Assembly: GCA_001247695.2 (NCBI GenBank)
Contig: LGRX02028682.1
Location: 1-58,438, forward strand
Length of the DNA: 58,438 bases
Source of the DNA: Cymbomonas tetramitiformis
Taxonomy: Eukaryota; Chlorophyta; Pyramimonadophyceae; Pyramimonadales; Pyramimonadaceae
Reading direction: 5' to 3'
Shown here: positions 50,391-58,438 of the stretch, one piece after another
Position numbering within the stretch: the first letter of the stretch is position 1
How the letters are laid out: each line of letters starts with the position of its first letter
The notes under the pieces: generated by a model
What the model was told of the DNA's origin: nothing
Databases searched by the model: none
What the model saw: only the letters and a program-made list of their open reading frames with translations
Translations under genes and position numbers: made by a program

Positions 50391-52019
50391 GTGTAAGTAC
50401 GAGTACCTTGAGGTCTACGGTATTCTTAATGGCATCCATCCCGCCGATACGACTCTTTTGTACGACAAGCTGGTCGACGAGTTGGAGGAGTTGTGGGAGA
50501 CGGGTTGCGGAGTTTGGGACGCCTTTTCCGAGGAGTATGTTCGTGTACGGTGCATGCTACTCGGGGTGATCATGGATTACAAAGGCTTGGTCGATGCCGG
50601 GAAGCGAATGGATGTAAACGCCTACAAGTGTTGCATGTTGTGCCGTACGAAAGGATGTCACAGTCCAGCGCTGGGAAGAATCTTCTACGCATTCTTCAAG
50701 CAACATCCTCCTGGTACGCTCTCATCGCTATGCCACCCAGCTTGATTGTTTGCAGCATGTTTGCAACATGCATCAACATGCCTGCAACATACCACAGATA
50801 TGTTGTATTACTTGTGCACGTGCCATGCAGGGCCGCCGGAGAACTACACGCATGAGTTTGTCAAGCGAATGGGCGAAATACACGAGGCACTTTCCAAATC
50901 AGGTTGGTCGAAAGCGGACATGGCGGAACGTTTCTCGGCCACCGGATTCAAGTTGCCCGCCGCATTCGCAAGGTTGTCGTACTTTAACTTGGCGTTGGAT
51001 TGGCTCTATGATCCTATGCACGAAATCATGAACTTGGGAAACAGGCTTGCAACAACGCTGCTTGGGCTGGATTTCAACGAGGCCGCGCGCAACTTTGCCG
51101 AGGAGGAGGGCCTGCACCCAGAATGGGGGCAAACGGAGTGGGTGCAGAATTCGAAAGGTGAGTTTTGTATTAGTGCAACATTTCTGTAATTGTGTTCAAT
51201 ATGTCATACACGTGTTGACGGTATACGGCAACACGGACAGGGGAACCGCATGAGGTGTACAAAATGACAAACGGTCCATGGGGATCCCACCGCGTCCGAA
51301 GGCTTCGACCACCTTACGTTCTCGGGAAACAGCACTCGCCTTCTTGAAGGAGTTGCGGGGAGTCACCCGGTGGGGCGATGGGCATCGAAGCATTTGTTGC
51401 GCACCTCAACCGCCTCCAACGGCGCAAAATACGCAAAGCACCTCAAGGCGCATGCGGCTTTGAAGGCTTTCGAGTCCAAGTTGTTGGCGGTATTGTCCTC
51501 TTGGCCTCGCGATGATGGTGAAGTCGACAATGCGCTGCAGGACATTGTGTCCAAACTGACTATCATCATACGGGAATGCACTGCGCATTCCATAGAACCT
51601 CGGGTACGTATTCAATGTTGGTGTGATATGAGTTCCACATGTCACAGGTATGTTGAATATATGTTACAAACGTATTGATTCGTACGTGCAGGATATGGAG
51701 TATTTGAGAGAGCAGACCAGACTTTTCTTTGAGGACTTGGAAGCGAATGGTCCTCCACAGTGGCTTGCAATCAACACCCATAAAATCTGGCACTGGGCCG
51801 ATCTGCTCCTGCGATTCGGACCTGTGCGTGAATGGTGGATGTATGCCTTCGAGTCCATGAATGGCAAGCTAGCTAGGTGGGTGAAGAACAATGCGTTCCC
51901 CGTGGCAAGCATCATGAACGGCTATCTAAGGTTGAAAACCTTGCGCTCCCTACGAGGCATCCTGACCATGCTCTTGAACCGAGAAAGAGCTACTGCCGGC
52001 CGTGTCTTGCCCCTGGCCC

Positions 52020-53260
52020 ATATTTTTCCTAAATTCACCTATATTTTTTTTTGAAATTTTTCCAGGAAGCACCTATATTTTTCCTCCTATTTTGAGAAGG
52101 CACCTATATTTTTCCTAAATTTTTTTTGCTCTAAAATGAAGAATACGCTCTGACCCTGAAGCTCATGATGGAGATGTTCGAACTCCAAGCTCTCGATCTT
52201 CGGAACATACTGGCGCAATAAGTGCTCAGAGCCAGCCAGCTTGATGTCAACGCGCTCCAAAAGTGGACGTAAATAATCACCCTTAGATATAGGCACCCCA
52301 ACAAATAACAGACTCTCAGTCACACGATACCGGTATAGATGAACCTCTGGTTCCAAGCCGGCAGTCGCCTCGTCGTTGTGCTCCGTAAAGTACTCGGTCA
52401 AAACATCGGTGATGTGCGCGTCATCTTGACGCTGCTGAACATACTTGTCCTTGGCGAGGGAGTGCTTGGCGCTGGAGACATGGGTCTTCACAGATCGCTT
52501 GAGGAGGGACAACTCCTCCTTGCAGCACGAGCAAAATAACTTCCCACCCGAGATGCGCAAACAATGGTTGGGGAACTCCTTCAATCTTTGAGAAGGCTGA
52601 ATCTTCGGCTCCTTCGTGATGCGGATACCCCCTCCTGCACGCTTTGTGCCACTAGGGGGTTTTTTCCTAATAGTTCTATCTCTTTCATGCGCAGCCAGAG
52701 CTGGGCCCTCAGTATTTCCGCTGGCGAGATGAGGACCACGCTTTCGCTTGAACTGGTCGAACGCGTTGGTGAGGGGCTGGGAGCGGGTGCGCTCGTACGC
52801 AAGCTCAAGCCTCGTAGGCGCACGCTCATCGTCATGTCGTGTGTCACCCGACGAGAAAGACTGCATATCCAAATGGACTGGGCGGAGAGTTGGAGCTGAG
52901 TCTGAATATGATCCTCCATCGGAAGAAAAATAATCGGCCACGAGCATCTTTTCCTGAGTCCTGAGGTCTTTGGTCTTCCTGGTGTGATCGTGTGAAGGTT
53001 TGGAGGCGGAGAAAGAGGTTTAGAGGTTTGAGCAGTCAGATCGCCGATGACAAATCGCAGTTTGGCGGGGTGATTCTCAATTTACAGCGCCTATATTTTT
53101 CAAAATTTCCCCAGTGTTAAGGGGAAAATGACCGAACGGTGATATCGCTTTTAAATTTTCCCTACGAAGCACCTATATTTTTCAAAATTTCGACATTTTT
53201 TTGGGCCAAAATTCTGACCTATATTTTGAATAAAATTTTTAAAAATTCTGGCCAGGCCCA
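52020..53260. mobile_element. Antisense insertion in the CACTA gene, hAT-like
   Basis: Both edges carry copies of CACCTATATTTTTC (about 52044, 52069, 52101 on the left; 53089, 53170, 53216 on the right), and the outermost bases are roughly TGGCCCATATTTTT and, inverted, TGGCCAGAATTTTT. The CACTA reading frame is recognisable on both sides. A minus-strand ORF fills the middle. A clean 8-bp target duplication was not found; GCCC occurs near both edges. Confidence 0.6.
52087..52947 (-). CDS. BED-type zinc finger protein, hAT-transposase-like N terminus
   Basis: 286 residues, single exon. Residues 1-125 are Ser/Arg-rich and disordered; then GGKLFCSCCKEEL and HVSSAKH give a CX2C...HX5H BED-like zinc finger, followed by a segment typical of hAT-type or related transposases (EPEVHLYRYRVTESLL, GVPISKGDYLRPLLERV). 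It ends soon after, with no catalytic core or hAT dimerisation domain. It is either an N-terminal fragment or a DNA-binding accessory protein. It lies inside the insertion in the CACTA gene, on the opposite strand. Confidence 0.6.
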   Translation of the reverse strand: MLVADYFSSDGGSYSDSAPTLRPVHLDMQSFSSGDTRHDDERAPTRLELAYERTRSQPLTNAFDQFKRKRGPHLASGNTEGPALAAHERDRTIRKKPPSGTKRAGGGIRITKEPKIQPSQRLKEFPNHCLRISGGKLFCSCCKEELSLLKRSVKTHVSSAKHSLAKDKYVQQRQDDAHITDVLTEYFTEHNDEATAGLEPEVHLYRYRVTESLLFVGVPISKGDYLRPLLERVDIKLAGSEHLLRQYVPKIESLEFEHLHHELQGQSVFFILEQKKFRKNIGAFSK

Positions 53261-54524
53261 AGCCGTGTCCCGCGGGCTTTGATGGCGGGCCCCGCTCCCG
53301 GCATCGTGGTCACTACCTTCGGGGAGAAGGGCAAGCCATTGGAGCTAACGTCCTCGGAGATTGACCAACTGACCCGCTGGATGCGAGCGAGTATTCCCGC
53401 TTACCGAAAGCTTTTTCAACAACATGCTGAGTACGACCTGTTCCGGCGGAGGTGCAACCTGCAAGCTCGCACGCATGTACTATCTGTAGTATACCTGCAA
53501 CATATTGTCAACTTGTTTCTGTATGTTTATCATATATTGTAAGTATACTAAGAATATGTTGTCATCACAGGGAGAATGCCGCGCGCTCTAAACATGCAAA
53601 TAGGTACCGACAAGAGGTGGGTGGCGTGCCCGCGATCGCGTTCGGTCCATTGGAGGACCCTGAAGGATGGCTTGGTCGTCAATACACGGCTTACGAGAAG
53701 TCGCTCATGATGGGTCCCGAACCCATGTGTTCCAAGTACAACAAGGTGAACATCGGCGGTGTCTTCTATCGCACTAGAGACGGGGACAAAGGGAAAGTGA
53801 CAACCCAGTGTTTCGTCCGCGCATCCTTCCCCAAGAATGATGCCGATGCCGATGACGAGTGGGAGGACAGGTACGACCTCAACCACCAGTTTGCATGCTT
53901 CTTTGCCTTTTCGTATATCTCTGCAACATATATGCAATACGTCCCCAACATATTGAGGGTATGTTGTACGTATATTACAAAAACATTGAACATTTCGTGC
54001 GCAGGTATGGTATCATCAACGCCATTCTGCGGGTTAGCATTGGCGGTGTGCTCTACACTTTTTTAAAGTGTGATTGGCTACCCGTGCCCACGGAAGCTCA
54101 GATCGCAAGCTTCAAGCTGAAGAACTCCATCCTCGGCGTGGACAAGGTGTCCAAGGCTTACTACACCTTCAACCCATGGGACACCTCCAAGTACACTATG
54201 GACAACCGAGAGCCCTACCTACTGGCCAATCAAGTCCAAGCGCAAGTAGTGATAGTCAAACACCCCTGCATGGATTCAGCGGTGATACTTGATACGAGCG
54301 ACCGCAATATGGAGAAACTTGCACTCGTTGATAGGCCCGTAGGTAGTGATGGTCACTTTGACACATGCGGGAAGTGTAGAGTCGGTGGCGAGCTCCTTCT
54401 GTGTGAGAGGGCAGGCTGCAAAGAGGCTATGCACGTGCGATGCGCAGGGCTCACCGACATCCCCACTGGAATGTGGTACTGCAGAAAGTGTGATGACGCA
54501 TAGTAGTGCCTCTGTACACATTTG

Positions 54525-55290
54525 ATATACCTGTAATATACCAGATACGTATTGCGGACATATTGTAAGTATTATGCAATATGTGAGCAGCAGGGGGGTC
54601 TTACCCCGTTACCCCATGCAGTCATGTGTTGCATAATTCACTCTGATGGTAGACATATTGCACATGTACTAAAGATATTCTACATGAGGGAATGTTTCAA
54701 TATGTGTTCAACACATATATTGCAAACGTGTTGAATGATTCATCTGATTGTAGACATATTGCACATGTACTAAAGATATTCTGCATGAGGGAATGTTTCA
54801 ATATGTGTTCAACACATATATTGCAAACGTGTTGAATGATTCATCTGATTGTAGACATATTGCACATGTATTGAACGATTCCTTATGCGTGAATGTTTCA
54901 ACATATGTTCAACACATGTTCAGTATGTGTGTTGCAGGCGGTTGCAGACATATTGAACACCCCTCCAATCGTTTTGCCTTATTTCAATACATCGGGGCCC
55001 CAATTCAAAAAGCCCCCCAGAACCGCCTTCTGCGATACGCGTCCAAATGCCGTGAAAACTTGTCCCCATAACGCTAGACCCTTCCTTAGATGATACCAAG
55101 TGCTAGTGGGCGAGTCTGACACCATTTGGGTGCCCATGCTAGCATACTCATTTTCGCTGTGTCCAGGCTGATCGCGGTTCAATAGTTTGGCCAATATGTT
55201 ACACGTGTATTGGAATGTCCAGATATTAGCATACCGTCTTCAATATGCCTCCAATATGCCTCCAATACGTGTTCAACACGTGTATTGAAC
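54525..55290. repeat. CACTA subterminal repeats, 101-bp tandem unit
   Basis: AGACATATTGCACATGT recurs at 54651, 54752 and 54853, giving a 101-bp period over about 2.6 copies. Short motifs TTCAACACATGT and CACGTGTATTGAA occur in both orientations here and again at 55195-55290, and similar motifs (CAACATATGTTG) fill the introns. Clusters of short inverted subterminal repeats are a hallmark of CACTA elements, so the element's 3' end is probably near 55.3 kb. Confidence 0.7.
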
Positions 55291-57276
55291 CCGTCTAGAA
55301 ACGAACGTAGGGTCTGCGCTGTTCTGCCAGGCGCTGCTGGTTCTGTTCCCATCGCTGATGGCGCCTCTCCCGGCGAGAAAGCTGGTTCACTGAGTCTTGG
55401 TTCAGAGGTAAGTTTCTGACTGGAATTCTGCTGAGGACATCTGCTTGAGAAGGGGGTTCGATGACTGGAAGAGGAGGCGGCTGGTAGCAAGGCTGCGAGT
55501 CCAACGCCACGCCTGAGTGCGAGGTCGGCGTAACTGACTGAGCTGACTGTACTGACTGGCTGCTCCGTAGTTGTTGAGGTCAGCGAGGTAGTCAAAGGTC
55601 TGGACTCGCGGTTCAACAGGGACTCGGGCATATCCGTAACCGTAGCCGCCTCCGTAGTCGCCTGAGTCAGTGAGGGCGTCAGTGAAGTTGCCTCGCTGTC
55701 TATCTCGGACTCGAAAGTCACCGATAACCTTGCCATAGAGTCACCGCTCACCTTAGGTTCCGTAACGGTATCGGTAATCGGTGAGGTCAGAGAGTCACCG
55801 TTCACCTTCTCCGTAAGCGGCGATGTCAGCGAATGCCCAGAACATGCTATGCTTATGTGGCGTGGGCCACCTGTCAAGCCGGAGCCACCTGTCCTCCCCG
55901 CTGCCCTCACCTCCCCGTTGCTTGTTGAGGAGGGAGTTGGATGCATTGAGTGTGCCATGGGTTCGCCAGCAATGCGTGGGTGCATGTCTTCTGACCTCCC
56001 CGCTGCCCCCACACCCCCTTGGTTAGGGCGCGGAGTCCAGGCGAGATTCTCACCCTGCTGCTGGCGCTTTCGCCAGTTGGCCACATCGGAGCGGGAGGGA
56101 AATTGGCGAAGTCCTGGTCTCTGCTCATTCGCCTCATTCTGCATGTCCTGCTCACATGCTGCAATTTTGACCTCGGTCATTTCGCGCCCGGCGATCGGGT
56201 CGCGAGGTGGTCTGTCAGCAGGTAGAGGTGGTCCCGCAGAGGCTGCTCCCGCGGACTCAGCCTGAAGCGCGTTCTCGATGAATGGCGTGGGCAGCTGGCC
56301 GTGCGGGGAGGTCATCACCGTAGCTCCAGACCAAGTGTGTGGGGTCCTGTATGATGTCAAAGGGCTTCGCGGTCTTGGAGCTGGAGGACTTATGTCGCGC
56401 GTCCGCGGTGGGCTCCTGCAGCGCGGCGGTGGCGGGGTCCGGTCTCGAGTCCGAGGCGGGCTTCGCTGGCGCGGAGCTGGAGGGCTCAGGTCGCGGCTTC
56501 CGGGCAGTCGCAGGATGCCAGGGGAAGGAGAGCAGGGTAGATATCTTCCGCGGAGGTGACTCGGCCCGCATTGGGAATTTACTTCGGCCTCATTTCGGCC
56601 CGTCTCGGCCCGAACCCAAAACTGCCCGCTGCAGGCGCAAAATTTTAATTTTAAGTATGACAATTTGTCAAAAATCGATAAAATTTTGGAAAATTATCGA
56701 TTTTCCCCTCAATGCGACTCGGCCCATCCGCAACTTTTCCTTCGGCCCGCCTTCGGCCCGAGCCTCCGTGACACGGCCCCGGGCCGGCCAATCCCAGGAA
56801 GATATCTTCCCTGAAGGAGAGGTCAAGTTGACATACCGCTGGGGAGTCGCCCTCATGTTTCGCCCTGCACCAGGGGTGTCAACAGTCAGCACCCGTGGTG
56901 ACGCCGCTCTTGCATGACGCAGGGGCGGATTAGGGCGTTGTTTAGGTACCGTTACAGACTCCTCCAGGGGAGGTGTCACACAAGCTGTTCCAGAATCCAG
57001 AGCCAGAGGAGTCATGCTGTTAAACTCAGGAGCAACAGCTGACAAGGTCGACTTCTTCTTGGGTATCTGGAAGCTTGGCGCACCTGCTGCTGTCGCAGCC
57101 TGCGGCGGCTGACCCGGAGAGGGCGCCTTGTAGGTGCCCTTCGCCCCCTTGCCAGTGGTTCCAGTGGCTGCAGCACCTCTCGTGCTGCGCTGACTGGCCT
57201 GTCGTCCCCTTGTACGCCTGGGAGTCGACGTAGGCGACGTTGGAGGTGAGCGTCCAGTGTTGGCGTTTTGCATCAT
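55179..57276 (-). pseudogene. Low-complexity Pro/Ser/Thr-rich gene, split by a short repeat
   Basis: Starts ATG ATG at 57276 with a basic, Arg/Thr/Pro-rich N terminus (TPRRTRGRQASQRSTRG) and runs open to about 56800, then is interrupted by a repeat insert and resumes at about 56545. The frame that is in register after removing the insert ends at 56257 (contains KPFDIIQDPTHLVWSYGDD), and a different frame continues open to 55179 with Ser/Thr/Pro-rich sequence (SLTSPITDTVTEP, TTSLTSTTTEQ). At least one frameshift near 56.3 kb is therefore needed for a single protein. I recognise no domain. It abuts the CACTA subterminal repeats and may be a second ORF of that element, on the other strand. Confidence 0.4.
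56540..56812. mobile_element. Short CGGCCCG-rich repeat insertion with 11-bp direct repeat
   Basis: AGATATCTTCC occurs at both edges (about 56540 and 56802) in the same orientation, consistent with a target duplication, and the coding frame on both sides meets in register across one copy. The 250-bp interior carries many CGGCCC/GGGCCGA motifs and an AT-rich centre with AAATCGATAAAATTTTGG and its inverted partner. Confidence 0.6.
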
Positions 57277-58438
57277 GTTGAAATTAAGAGTGGAAAAGTG
57301 TAAATCTGACCGTTGGGGAAGTCAAATCTGTCCAATTTGGGCAAATTCCCCCAGAACACTCAGAAAAACATTTCATCGTAGCAGTGGAAGTCGTAGTGAA
57401 CAAAGAAATATGCTTTCCAGAGTGCAATGCGGTTTTTGGTGGTCAAATTTCAAAAATTGAGTGTTGATCGGCAGTTTGGCTAATTTCTTGGCGGCCATCC
57501 CGGAGCAATCCAGACTAATTGGCCAGGTCCCAGTGTTGGAGACTATTTTTTTTCCTTCAAAGAATATAAAAAAAATAGAAAACTATCCTTCTGGGCTCCC
57601 GTTTCCTCCTATGTAGTCTGATGGGCTCAAATTTGTCTAATTCTGCTCTGTCGTGCCGGTTGGCCATCCCAATTTAAAATGTAGCGATCTATGAGGACCC
57701 AGGTGTCGGGGCCAGGTTCCAAACGACAAAAAACTATCAAGAAACGTCAGGAATTTTTGTGTCTACGTTAAAACTGTCTCCGAGGTCCTCTTTTCTCAAT
57801 CTGACCACTGGTCCACTTTTCACTCTCCGTTCGGGTCAATCTGGCTGTTAATCCCGGTAAATTTGAGTTGCTGGCGGCTTCTTTTCCCACTTTCTGACCA
57901 TTTTGCAGCATAACAATTTTGGAAAATCGCCTGTTTGCATGCAGGGTGAAAGTCAGGGGGCAAAAAGGCGCAGAGCAATACCACTTCCAAGTGAAGACTT
58001 CTTGAGCACGTGACTGTATCCGAGCCGGAGCTCAAGGGTCAGTCAGAGGTAAATCTGCTTCAGTCTTGGGGCACAGGTCCGTAGTCGGCAATTTTGCAGT
58101 GTACAAAATTGCAATGTTCTAGATAAACAATTAAACAAGGCTACAATTCAAGCAATTGCAATATCTTTATGGCAGGAAAGATTGACCAGTAAATTAACAG
58201 GTTGAGCAACAGCTCCTCCAAATAGTTACTTCAAGTTAGAACAGCCTCCAAATGGGCAAAATTCAGGTGTTATACTTTCAAGGCGCGCAGTTCATATCTC
58301 TAACTAATCGATCTGTCCCATGTCGGCTGGCATATCATCATCTGCCACCTATACAAATCCTAATAAGAGAATCTGCATTTGGACAATCCTAATCAAGACA
58401 GTTGATTTCATTGTCCCTTGCTGATCTTTGCCTTCTTC
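57277..58438. other. Gene-free right end of window
   Basis: I see no coding frame, repeat or RNA here. The DNA is of average composition with poly-T/poly-A stretches near 57550. Confidence 0.5.

Larger units (their letters stand above)
50391..54503 (+). pseudogene. CACTA-type (Tnp2-like) transposase gene with C-terminal PHD finger, interrupted
   Basis: Exons by eye: about 50391-50712, 50830-51157, 51240-51603, 51692 to about 52015, about 53270-53470, 53572-53870, 54005-54503, with GT/AG borders. Order of domains: Tnp2-like core (VRCMLLGVIMDYKGL, CCMLC), WLYDPMHEIMNLG, then NTHKIWHW and RFGPVREWWMYAFESMNGKL (DUF4218-like), then YGIINAIL, LKCDWLPV and REPYLLANQVQAQVV (DUF4216-like), and a PHD finger CGKCRVGGELLLCE to WYCRKC (C4HC3). 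The third exon switches frame at least once. An antisense insertion (about 52020-53260) splits the gene. A PHD finger on a CACTA transposase is unusual. No complete N terminus is visible. Confidence 0.75.

Overview
The window looks like a repeat-dense nuclear segment from a eukaryote, most likely a unicellular green alga (prasinophyte-like) or a comparable protist. The evidence is: candidate genes with GT-AG introns, chromodomain Ty3/Gypsy and Ty1/Copia retroelements, a CACTA-type DNA transposon with introns, a hAT-like fragment, and almost no ordinary single-exon genes. The organism is not proven; Cymbomonas-like is only a guess. Nothing bacterial is visible: no operons, no CRISPR, no rRNA.

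Layout. 1-8.5 kb is gene-free and AT-rich; it holds microsatellites, a 22-bp tandem repeat, a clean 270-bp MITE and a tRNA-like (SINE-like) segment. 8.5-10.1 kb holds an LTR copy and a 241-bp direct repeat with a large hairpin between the copies. 10.4-12.7 kb has several short reading frames bounded by splice-like sites, probably one host gene. 13.8-24.7 kb is the most striking unit: a minus-strand Ty3/Gypsy-type gene set (ORF0, gag, protease-RT-RNase H, then a Dam-like domain, integrase, chromodomain and a C-terminal C5 cytosine methyltransferase). It is bracketed by two inverted arrays of a 30-bp repeat instead of recognisable LTRs. 24.7-32.1 kb is a broken Copia element: gag and a membrane-spanning protease ORF are kept, integrase is replaced by LTR-like sequence and tandem repeats, and the RT core is deleted.

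33-39 kb is nested DNA transposons: a small CCHC gag-like gene between inverted repeats, a 2.02-kb TIR element with a 3-bp duplication whose empty site survives elsewhere in the window, and a second 1.5-kb insertion in the same duplicated segment. 40.4-42.2 kb holds a host gene whose exons B, C and D join in phase. 43.4-48.5 kb shows a 250-bp direct repeat, then an LTR split by a nearly intact 3.4-kb gag-only LTR element with a perfect 5-bp target duplication. 50.4-55.3 kb is a CACTA transposase gene with introns and a C-terminal PHD finger, interrupted by an antisense hAT-like insertion and followed by subterminal repeats. 55.2-57.3 kb is a low-complexity minus-strand gene split by a short repeat insertion. 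The last 1.1 kb shows no feature.

Most genes here are parasites rather than a cooperating pathway. The common theme is transposons that carry chromatin-related modules (chromodomain, cytosine methyltransferase, Dam-like domain, PHD finger) and repeated nesting of one element in another. All protein assignments come from reading motifs by eye; no database search was run.
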